This document shows positions 53,001 through 64,000 of a stretch of 64,000 bases of DNA, piece by piece. The first letter of the stretch is position 1, and every line of letters starts with the position of its first letter. Both the position numbers and the translations under genes were made by a program. The stretch comes from Prosapia bicincta (Eukaryota > Arthropoda > Insecta > Hemiptera > Cercopidae): contig JBAIZL010000027.1 in the NCBI GenBank assembly GCA_036971475.1, positions 395,001 to 459,000 of the forward strand, read 5' to 3'. Under the pieces are notes generated by a model. That model worked only from the letters and a program-made list of their open reading frames with translations, was not told where the DNA came from and did no database searches.

Positions 53001-56000
53001 GGGTGACCTACGATCGCTGTTGAAGCTCATCCGTATAGTCATAGCGGGGAATACCAAAAGTAATAGTGGATAATCCCAAGGATCGTGGATGAACACGAAG
53101 TGACGTGGGTCGCTTCAGTAGGGATCACCTTATGGTTACAATTCGGGTGACCTACGATCGCTGTTGATGCTCGTCCGTATAGTCATAGCGGGGAATACCA
53201 AAAGTAATAGTGGATAATCCCAAGGATCGTGGATGAACACGAAGTGACGTGGGTCGCTTCAGTAGGGATCACCTCATGGTTACAATTCGGGTGACCTACG
53301 ATCGCTGTTGAAGCTCATCCGTATAGTCATAGCGGGGAATACCAAAAGTAATAGTGGATAATCCCAAGGATCGTGGATGAACACGAAGTGACGTGGGTCG
53401 CTTCAGTAGGGATCACCTCATGGTTACAATTCGGGTGACCTACGATCGCTGTTGATGCTCATCCGTATAGTCATAGCGGGGAATACCAAAAGTAATAGTG
53501 GATAATCCCAAGGATCGTGGATGAACACGAAGTGACGTGGGTCGCTTCAGTAGGGATCACCTCATGGTTACAATTCGGGTGACCTACGATCGCTGTTGAA
53601 GCTCATCCGTATAGTCATAGCGGGGAATACCAAAAGTAATAGTGGATAATCCCAAGGATCGTGGATGAACACGAAGTGATGTGGGTCGCTTCAGTAGGGA
53701 TCACCTCATGGTTACAATTTGATGACCTACGATCGCTGTTGATGCTCATCCGTGTAGTCATAGCGGGGAATACCAAAAGTAATAGCGGATAATCCCAAGG
53801 ATCGTGGATGAACACGAAGTGACGTGGGTCGCTTCAGTAGGGATCACCTCATGGTTACAATTCGGGTGACCTACGATCGCTGTTGAAGCTCATCCGTATA
53901 GTCATAGCGGGGAATACCAAAAGTAATAGTGGATAATCCCAAGGATCGTGGATGAACACGAAGTGACGTGGGTCGCTTCAGTAGGGATCATCTCATGGTT
54001 ACAATTCGGGTGACCTACGATCGCTGTTGATGCTCATCCGTATAGTCATAGCGGGGAATACCAAAAGTAATAGTGGATAATCCCAAGGATCGTGGATGAA
54101 CACGAAGTGACGTGGGTCGCTTCAGTAGGGATCACCTCATGGTTACAATTCGGATGACCTACGATCGCTGTTGATGCTCATCCGTATAGTCATAGCGGGG
54201 AATACCAAATGTAATAGTGGATAATCCCAAGGATCGTGGATGAACACGAAGTGACGTGGGTCGCTTCAGTAGGGATCACCTCATGGTTACAATTCGGGTG
54301 ACCTACGATCGCTGTTGAAGCTCATCCGTATATTCATAGCGGGGAATACCAAAAGTAATAGTGGATAATCCCAAGGATCGTGGATTAACACGAAGTGACG
54401 TGGGTCGCTTCAGTAGGGATCACCTCATGGTTACAATTCGGGTGACCTGCGATCGCTGTTGAAGCTCATCCGTATAGTCATAGCGGGGAATACCAAAAGT
54501 AATAGTGGATAATCCCAAGGATCGTGGATGAACACGAAATGACGTGGGTCGCTTCAGTAGGGATCACCTCATGGTTACAATTCGGGTGACCTACGATCGC
54601 TGTTGAAGCTCATCCGTATAGTCATAGCGGGGAATACCAAAAGTAATAGTGGATAATCCCAAGGATCGTGGATGAACACGAAGTGACGTGGGTCGCTTCA
54701 GTAGGGATCACCTCATGGTTACAATTCGGGTGACCTACGATCGCTGTTGAAGCTCATCCGTATAGTCATAGCGGGGAATACCAAAAGTAATAGTGGATAA
54801 TCCCAAGGATCGTGGATGAACACGAAGTGACGTGGGTCGCTTCAGTAGGGATCACCTTATGGTTACAATTCGGGTGACCTACGATCGCTGTTGATGCTCG
54901 TCCGTATAGTCATAGCGGGGAATACCAAAAGTAATAGTGGATAATCCCAAGGATCGTGGATGAACACGAAGTGACGTGGGTCGCTTCAGTAGGGATCACC
55001 TCATGGTTACAATTCGGGTGACCTACGATCGCTGTTGAAGCTCATCCGTATAGTCATAGCGGGGAATACCAAAAGTAATAGTGGATAATCCCAAGGATCG
55101 TGGATGAACACGAAGTGACGTGGGTCGCTTCAGTAGGGATCACCTCATGATTACAATTCGGGTGACCTACGATCGCTGTTGATGCTCATCCGTATAGTCA
55201 TAGCGGGGAATACCAAAAGTAATAGTGGATAATCCCAAGGATCGTGGATGAACACGAAGTGACGTGGGTCGCTTCAGTAGGGATCACCTCATGGTTACAA
55301 TTCGGGTGACCTACGATCGCTGTTGAAGCTCATCCGTATAGTCATAGCGGGGAATACCAAAAGTAATAGTGGATAATCCCAAGGATCGTGGATGAACACG
55401 AAGTGACGTGGGTCGCTTCAGTAGGGATCACCTCATGGTTACAATTCGGGTGACCTACGATCGCTGTTGATGCTCATCCGTATAGTCATAGCGGGGAATA
55501 CCAAAAGTAATAGTGGATAATCCCAAGGATCGTGGATGAACACGAAGTGACGTGGGTCGCTTCAGTAGGGATCACCTCATGGTTACAATTCGGGTGACCT
55601 ACGATCGCTGTTGAAGCTCATCCGTGTAGTCATAGCGGGGAATACCAAAAGTAATAGTGGATAATCCCAAGGATCGTGGATGAACACGAAGTGACGTGGG
55701 TCGCTTCAGTAGGGATCACCTCATGGTTACAATTCGGGTGACCTACGATCGCTGTTGATGCTCATCCGTATAGTCATAGCGGGGAATACCAAAAGTAATA
55801 GTGGATAATCCCAAGGATCGTGGATGAACACGAAGTGACGTGGGTCGCTTCAGTAGGGATCACCTCATGGTTACAATTCGGGTGACCTACGATCGCTGTT
55901 GATGCTCATCCGTATAGTCATAGCGGGGAATACCAAAAGTAAATGTGGATAATCCCAAGGATCGTCGATGAACACGAAGTGACGTGGGTCGCTTCAGTAG

Positions 56001-59000
56001 GGATCACCTCATGGTTACAATTCGGGTGACCTACGATCGCTGTTGATGCTCATCCGTATAGTCATAGCGGGGAATACAAAAAGTAAATGTGGATAATCCC
56101 AAGGATCGTGGATGAACACGAAGTGACGTGGGTCGCTTCAGTAGGGATCACCTCATGGTTACAATTCGGGTGACCTACGATCGCTGTTGAAGTTCATCCG
56201 TATAGTCATAGCGGGAATACCAAAAGTAATAGTGGATAATCCCAAGGATCGTGGATGAACACGAAGTGACGTGGGTCGCTTCAGTAGGGATCACCTCATG
56301 GTTACAATTCGGGTGACCTACGATCGCTGTTGAAGCTCATCCGTATAGTCATAGCGGGGAATACCAAAAGTAATAGTGGATAATCCCAAGGATCGTGGAT
56401 GAACACGAAGTGACAATGGTCGCTTCAGTAGGGATCACCTCATGGTTACAATTCGGGTGACCTACGATCGCTGTTAATGCTCATCCGTATAGTCATAGCG
56501 GGGAATACCAAAAGTAATAGTGGATAATCCCAAGGATCGTGGATGAACACGAAGTGACGTGGGTCGCTTCAGTAGGGATCACCTCATGGTTACAATTCGG
56601 GTGACCTACGATCGCTGTTGAAGCTCATCCGTATAGTCATAGCGGGGAATACCAAAAGTAATAGTGGATTATCCCAAGGATCGTGGATGAACACGAAGTG
56701 ACGTGGGTCGCTTCAGTAGGGATCACCTCATGGTTACAATTCGGGTGACCTACGATCGCTGTTGAAGCTCATCCGTATAGTCATAGCGGGGAATACCAAA
56801 AGTAATAGTGGATAATCCCAAGGATCGTGGATGAACACGAAGTGACGTGGGTCGCTTCAGTAGGGATCACCTCATGGTTACAATTCGGGTGACCTACGAT
56901 CGCTGTTGAAGCTCATCCGTATAGTCATAGCGGGGAATACCAAGAAGTAATAGTGGATAATCCCAAGGATCGTGGATGAACACGAAGTGACGAGGGTCAC
57001 TTCAGTAGGGATCACCTCATGGTTACAATTCGGGTGACCTACGATCGCTGTTGAAGCTCATCCGTATAGTCATAGCGGGGAATACCAAAAGTAATAGTGG
57101 ATAATCCCAAGGATTGTAGATGAACACGAAGTGACGTGGGTCGCTTCAGTAGGGATCACCTCATGGTTACAATTCGGGTGACCTACGATCGCTGTTGAAG
57201 CTCATCCGTATAGTCATAGCGGGGAATACCAAAAGTAATAGTGGATAATCCCAAGGATCGTGGATGAACACGAAGTGACGTGGGTCGCTTCAGTAGGGAT
57301 CACCTCATGGTTACAATTCGGGTGACCTACGATCGCTGTTAATGCTCATCCGTATAGTCATAGCGGGGAATACCAAAAGTAATAGTGGATAATCCCAAGG
57401 ATCGTGGATGAACACGAAGTGACGTGGGTCGCTTCAGTAGGGATCACCTCATGGTTACAATTCGGGTGACCTACGATCGCTGTTGAAGCTCATCCGTATA
57501 GTCATAGCGGGGATTACCAAAAGTAATAGTGGATTATCTCAAGGATCGTGGATGAACACGAAGTGACGTGGGTCGCTTCAGTAGGGATCACCTCATGGTT
57601 ACAATTCGGGTGACCTACGATCGCTGTTGAAGCTCATCCGTATAGTCATAGCGGGGAATACCAAAAGTAATAGTGGATAATCCCAAGGATCGTGGATGAA
57701 CACGAAGTGACGTGGGTCGCTTCATTAGGGATCACCTCATGGTTACAATTCGGGTGACCTACGATCGCTGTTGAAGCTCATCCGTATAGTCATAGCGGGG
57801 AATACCAAAAGTAAATGTGGATAATCCCAAGGATCGAGGATGAACACGAAGTGACGTAGGTCGCTTCAGTAGGGATCACCTCATGGTTACAATTCGGGTG
57901 ACCTACGATCGCTGTTGAAGCTCATCCGTATAGTCATAGCGGGAATACCAAAAGTAATAGTGGATAATCCCAAGGATCGTGGATGAACACGAAGTGACGT
58001 GGGTCGCTTCAGTAGGGATCACCTCATGGTTACAATTCGGGTGACCTACGATCGCTGTTAATGCTCATCCGTATAGTCATAGCGGGGAATACCAAAAGTA
58101 ATACTGGATAATCCCAAGGATCGTGGATGAACACGAAGTGACGCGGGTCGCTTCAGTAGGGATCACCTCATGGTTACAATTCGGGTGACGTACGATCGCT
58201 GTTGAAGCTCATCCGTATAGTCATAGCGGGGAATACCAAAAGTAATAGTGGATTATCCCAAGGATCGTGGATGAACACGAAGTGACGTGGGTCGCCTCAG
58301 TAGGGATCACCTCATGGTTACAATTCGGGTGACCTACGATCGCTGTTGAAGCTCATCCGTATAGTCATAGCGGGGAATACCAAAAGTAATAGTGGATAAT
58401 CCCAAGGATCGTGGATGAACACGAAGTGACGTGGGTCGCTTCAGTAGGGATCACCTCATGGTTACAATTCGGGTGACCTACGATCGCTGTTGAAGCTCAT
58501 CCGTATAGTCATAGCGGGGAATACCAAAAGTAATAGTGGATAATCCCAAGGATCGTGGATGAACACGAAGTGACGTGGGTCGCTTCAGTAGGGATCACCT
58601 CATGGTTACAATTCGGGTGACCTACGATCGCTGTTGATGCTCATCCGTATAGTCACAGCGGGGAATACCAAAAGTAATAGTGGATAATCCCAAGGATCGT
58701 GGATGAACACGAAGTGACGTGGGTCGCTTCAGTAGGGATCACCTCATGGTTACAATTCGGGTGACCTACGATCGCTGTTGATGTTTATCCGTATAGTCAT
58801 AGCGGGGTATACCAAAAGTAATAGTGGATAATCCCAAGGATCGTGGATGAACACGAAGTGACGTGGGTCGCTTCAGTAGGGATCACCTCATGGTTACAAT
58901 TCGGGTGACCTACGATCGCTGTTGAAGCTCATCCGTATAATCATAGCGGGGAATACCAAAAGTAATAGTGGATAAACTCAAGGATCGTGGATGAACACGA

Positions 59001-62000
59001 AGTGACGTGGGTCGCTTCAGTAGGGATCACCTCATGGTTACAATTCGGATGACCTACGATCGCTGTTGATGCTCATCCGTGTAGTCATAGCGGGGAATAC
59101 CAAAAGTAATAGTGGATAATCCCAAGGATCGTGGATGAACACGAAGTGACGTGGGTCGCTTCAGTAGGGATCACCTCATGGTTACAATTCGGGTGACCTA
59201 CGATCGCTGTTGATGCTCATCCGTATAGTCATAGCGGGGAATACCAAAAGTAATAGTGGATAATCCCAAGTATCGTGGATGAACACGAAGTGACGTGGGT
59301 CGCTTCAGTAGGGATCACCTCATGGTTACAATTCGGGTGACCTACGATCGCTGTTGAAGCTCATCCGTATAGTCATAGCGGGGAATACCAAAAGTAATAG
59401 TGGATAATCCCAAGGATCGTGGATGAACACGAAGTGACGTGGGTCGCTTCAGTAGGGATCACCTCATGGTTACAATTCGGGTGACCTACGATCGCTGTTA
59501 ATGCTCATCCGTATAGTCATAGCGGGGAATACTAAAAGTAATAGTGGATAATCCCAAGGATCGTGGATGAACACGAAGTGACGTGGGTCGCTTCAGTAGG
59601 GATCACCTCATGGTTACAATTCGGGTGACCTACGATCGCTGTTGAAGCTCATCCGTATAGTCATAGCGGGGAATACCAAAAGTAATAGTGGATTATCCCA
59701 AGGATCGTGGATGAACACGAAGTGACGTGGGTCGCTTCAGTAGGGATCACCTCATGGTTACAATTCGGGTGACCTACGATCGCTGTTGAAGCACATCCGT
59801 ATAGTCATAGCGGGGAATACCAAAAGTAATAGTGGATAATCCCAAGGATCGTGGATGAACACGAAGTGACGTGGGTCGCTTCAGTAGGGATCACCTCATG
59901 GTTACAATTCGGGTGACCTACGATCGCTGTTGAAGCTCATCCGTATAGTCATAGCGGGGAATACCAAAAGTAATAGTGGATAATCCCAAGGATCGTGGAT
60001 GAACACGAAGTGACGTGGGTCGCTTCAGTAGGGATCACCTCATGGTTACAATTCGGGTGACCTACGATCGCTGTTGATGCTCATCCGTATAGTCACAGCG
60101 GGGAATACCAAAAGTAATAGTGGATAATCCCAAGGATCGTGGATGAACACGAAGTGACGTGGGTCGCTTCAGTAGGGATCACCTCATGGTTACAATTCGG
60201 GTGACCTACGATCGCTGTTGATGCTTATCCGTATAGTCATAGCGGGGTATACCAAAAGTAATAGTGGATAATCCCAAGGATCGTGGATGAACACGAAGTG
60301 ACGTGGGTCGCTTCAGTAGGGATCACCTCATGGTTACAATTCGGGTGACCTACGATCGCTGTTGAAGCTCATCCGTATAGTCATAGCGGGGAATACCAAA
60401 AGTAATAGTGGATAAACTCAAGGATCGTGGATGAACACGAAGTGACGTGGGTCGCTTCAGTAGGGATCACCTCATGGTTACAATTCGGATGACCTACGAT
60501 CGCTGTTGATGCTCATCCGTGTAGTCATAGCGGGGAATACCAAAAGTAATAGTGGATAATCCCAAGGATCGTGGATGAACACGAAGTGACGTGGGTCGCT
60601 TCAGTAGGGATCACCTCATGGTTACAATTCGGGTGACCTACGATCGCTGTTGATGCTCATCCGTATAGTCATAGCGGGGAATACCAAAAGTAATAGTGGA
60701 TAATCCCAAGTATCGTGGATGAACACGAAGTGACGTGGGTCGCTTCAGTAGGGATCACCTCATGGTTACAATTCGGGTGACCTACGATCGCTGTTGAAGC
60801 TCATCCGTATAGTCATAGCGGGGAATACCAAAAGTAATAGTGGATAATCCCAAGGATCGTGGATGAACACGAAGTGACGTGGGTCGCTTCAGTAGGGATC
60901 ACCTCATGGTTACAATTCGGGTGACCTACGATCGCTGTTAATGCTCATCCGTATAGTCATAGCGGGGAATACTAAAAGTAATAGTGGATAATCCCAAGGA
61001 TCGTGGATGAACACGAAGTGACGTGGGTCGCTTCAGTAGGGATCACCTCATGGTTACAATTCGGGTGACCTACGATCGCTGTTGAAGCTCATCCGTATAG
61101 TCATAGCGGGGAATACCAAAAGTAATAGTGGATTATCCCAAGGATCGTGGATGAACACGAAGTGACGTGGGTCGCTTCAGTAGGGATCACCTCATGGTTA
61201 CAATTCGGGTGACCTACGATCGCTGTTGAAGCACATCCGTATAGTCATAGCGGGGAATACCAAAAGTAATAGTGGATAATCCCAAGGATCGTGGATGAAC
61301 ACGAAGTGACGTGGGTCGCTTCAGTAGGGATCACCTCATGGTTACAATTCGGGTGACCTACGATCGCTGTTGAAGCTCATCCGTATAGTCATAGCGGGGA
61401 ATACCAAAAGTAATAGTGGATAATCCCAAGGATCGTGGATGAACACGAAGTGACGTGGGTCGCTTCAGTAGGGATCACCTCATGGTTACAATTCGGATGA
61501 CCTATGATCGCTGTTGATGCTCATCCGTGTAGTCATAGCTGGGAATACCAAAAGTAATAGTGGATAATCCCAAGGATCATGGATGAACACGAAGTGACGT
61601 GGGTCGCTTCAGTAGGGATCACCTCATGGTTACAATTCGGGTGACCTACGATCGCTGTTGAAGCTCATCCGTATAGTCATAGCGGGGATTACCAAAAGTA
61701 ATAGTGGATAATCCCAAGGATCGTGGATGAACACGAAGTGACGTGGGTCGCTTCAGTAGGGATCACCTCATGGTTACAATTCGGGTGACCTACGATCGCT
61801 GTTGAAGCTCATCCGTATAGTCATAGCGGGGAATACCAAAAGTAATAGTGGATAATCCCAAGGATCGTGGATGAACACGAAGTGACGTGGGTCGCTTCAG
61901 TAGGGATCACCTCATGGTTACAATTCGGGTGACCTACGATCGCTGTTGAAGCTCATCCGTATAGTCACAGCGGGGAATACCAAAAGTAATAGTGGATAAT

Positions 62001-64000
62001 CCCAAGGATCGTGGATGAACACGAAGTGACGTGGGTCGCTTCAGTAGGGATCACCTCATGGTTACAATTCGGGTGACCTACGATCGCTGTTAATGCTCAT
62101 CCGTATAGTCATAGCGGGGAATACCAAAAGTAATAGTGGATAATCCCAAGGATCGTGGATGAACACGAAGTGATGTGGGTCGCTTAAGTAGGGATCACCT
62201 CATGGTTACAATTCGGGTGACCTACGATCGCTGTTGAAGCTCATCCGTATAGTCATAGCGGGGAATACCAAAAGTAATAGTGGATAATCCCAAGGATCGT
62301 GGATGAACACGAAGTGACGTGGGTCGCTTCAGTAGGGATCACCTCATGGTTACAATTCGGGTGACCTACGATCGCTGTTAATGCTCATCCGTATAGTCAT
62401 AGCGGGGAATACTAAAAGTAATAGTGGATAATCCCAAGGATCGTGGATGAGCACGAAGTGACGTGGGTCGCTTCAGTAGGGATCACCTCATGGTTACAAT
62501 TCGGGTGACCTACGATCGCTGTTGAAGCTCATCCGTATAGTCATAGCGGGGAATACCAAAAGTAATAGTGGATTATCCCAAGGATCGTGGATGAACACGA
62601 AGTGACGTGGGTCGCTTCAGTAGGGATCACCTCATGGTTACAATTCGGGTGACCTACGATCGCTGTTGAAGCTCATCCGTATAGTCATAGCGGGGAATAT
62701 CAAAAGTAGTAGTGGATAATCCCAAGGATCGTGGATGAACACGAAGTGACGTGGGTAGCTTCAGTAGTGATCACCTCATGGTTACAATTCGGATGACCTA
62801 CGATCGCTGTTGATGCTCATCCGTGTAGTCATAGCGGGGAATACCAAAAGTAATAGTGGATAATCCCAAGGATCGTGGATGAACACGAAGTGACGTGGGT
62901 CGCTTCAGTAGGGATCACCTCATGGTTACAATTCGGGTGACCTACGATCGCTGTTGATGCTCATCCCTATAGTCATAGCGGGGAATACCAAAAGTAATAG
63001 TGGATAATCCCAAGGATCGTGGATGAACACGAAGTGACGTGGGTCGCTTCAGTAGGGATCACCTCATGGTTACAAGTCGGGTGACCTACGATCGCTGTTG
63101 AAGCTCATCCGTATAGTCATAGCGGGAATACCAAAAGTAATAGTGGATAATCCCAAGGATCGTGGATGAACACGAAGTGACGTGGGTCGCTTCAGTAGGG
63201 ATCACCTCATGGTTACAATTCGGGTGACCTACGATCGCTGTTAATGCTCATCCGTATAGTCATAGCGGGGAATACCAAAAGTAATAGTGGATAATCCCAA
63301 GGATCGTGGATGAACACGAAGTGACGAGGGTCGCTTCAGTAGGGATCACCTCATGGTTACAATTCGGGTGACCTACGATCGCTGTTGAAGCTCATCCGTA
63401 TAGTCATAGCGGGGAATACCAAAAGTAATAGTGGATAATCCCAAGGATCGTGGATGAACACGAAGTGACGTGGGTCGCTTCAGTAGGGATCACCTCATGG
63501 TTACAATTCGGGTGACCTACGATCGCTGTTGAAGCTCATCCGTATAGTCATAGCGGGGAATACCAAAAGTAATAGTGGATAATCCCAAGGATCGTGGATG
63601 AACACGAAGTGACGTGGGTCGCTTCAGTAGGGATCACCTCATGGTTACAATTCGGGTGACCTACGATCGCTGTTAATGCTCATCCGTATAGTCATAGCGG
63701 GGAATACCAAAAGTAATAGTGGATAATCCCAAGGATCGTGGATGAACACGAAGTGATGTGGGTCGCTTCAGTAGGGATCACCTCATGGTTACAATTCGGG
63801 TGACCTACGATCGCTGTTGAAGCTCATCCGTATAGTCATAGCGGGGAATACCAAAAGTAATAGTGGATAATCCCAAGGATCGTGGATGAACACGAAGTGA
63901 CGTGGGTCGCTTCAGTAGGGATCACCTCATGGTTACAATTCGGGTGACCTACGATCGCTGTTGATGCTCATCCGTATAGTCACAGCGGGGAATACCAAAA
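29083..64000. repeat. 144-bp satellite array, about 242 copies, open at the window end
   Basis: Each unit starts GGGATCACCTCATGGTTACA and passes through CGGGTGACCTACGATCGCTG, CTCATCCGTATAGTCATAGC, GGATAATCCCAAGGATCGTG and GAACACGAAGTGACGTGGGT to CGCTTCAGTA. The period is exactly 144 in most units; a few have a one- or two-base indel (CCAAAGTAA, AGCGGGAATACC, AATTTGATGACC, CCAAGAAGTAA). The main dimorphism is TTGATGCTC, TTGAAGCTC or TTAATGCTC in mid-unit. Copies are very similar to one another and more GC-rich than the flanks. Private variants recur in order at fixed offsets, showing large internal duplications. Four identical 66-codon minus-strand frames (32,024; 37,205; 52,176; 53,615) arise where one shared two-base deletion shifts the frame. 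They mark duplicated blocks and are not taken as genes. The monomer is close to nucleosome-core length, which is common for satellite DNA. Confidence 0.98.

Noticed and set aside
32024..53815. Four identical 66-codon minus-strand frames, considered as a conserved gene family
   Set aside because: They arise from a two-base deletion in one satellite unit copied by block duplication; identity reflects recent duplication, not selection.

Overview
The window is eukaryotic nuclear DNA, most likely from an arthropod and probably an insect. The unique sequence is AT-rich, there are no bacterial-style operons or long open reading frames, and microsatellites, minisatellites, tRNA-derived and foldback repeats are frequent. 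The only confidently coding sequence is one short spliced exon of a protein kinase C. The species cannot be named from the sequence alone.

Layout. Positions 1-13,473 are AT-rich non-coding sequence, carrying a 22-bp minisatellite (1,771-2,648), GT/GC microsatellites (4,281-4,363), a degenerate short repeat (5,484-5,790), a 100-bp CT-rich tandem repeat (6,041-6,972), a tRNA-like SINE head beside an inverted repeat pair (8,560-9,178), a short unexplained minus-strand reading frame (9,179-9,355), a 94-bp dimeric AT-rich repeat (9,843-10,520), a 46-bp minisatellite (11,657-12,716) and a 306-bp palindromic element (12,876-13,181). The exon at 13,474-13,585 (+) encodes the first 37 residues of a C1B (diacylglycerol/phorbol ester binding) domain of a conventional PKC. 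It sits between a good acceptor and a plausible donor. No neighbouring PKC exon was found, so if the assembly is right both flanking introns are very large and the downstream one holds every satellite described next.

Positions 13,586-21,063 hold an 18-bp minisatellite (14,098-14,825), long TA and CA/TA tracts, and three palindromic elements (16,428-16,615; 19,192-19,814; about 20,690-20,775). Positions 21,064-27,849 are a 50-bp satellite (about 136 copies). It passes directly into a 15-bp minisatellite (27,851-28,200), followed by a 545-bp palindromic element (28,288-28,831). From 29,083 to the window end (34.9 kb, over half the window) there is a single 144-bp satellite, about 242 copies, running off the right edge. 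Its private variants recur in the same order at fixed offsets (about 1.30, 1.44, 3.02, 5.18/5.33, 13.96, 14.97 and 16.41 kb). The array is therefore a mosaic of large internal segmental duplications, not a uniform tandem array.

No CRISPR, defence, viral, toxin or metabolic gene cluster is present. The most interesting signals are the nested duplication structure of the 144-bp array, its apparent position inside a PKC intron, and a family of palindromic elements whose arms repeatedly carry a GAAACG-type core with a CTGATGA-like partner, resembling the hammerhead ribozyme motifs of retroelements. All open reading frames longer than 60 codons that were examined are by-products of tandem repeats or of AT-rich sequence.
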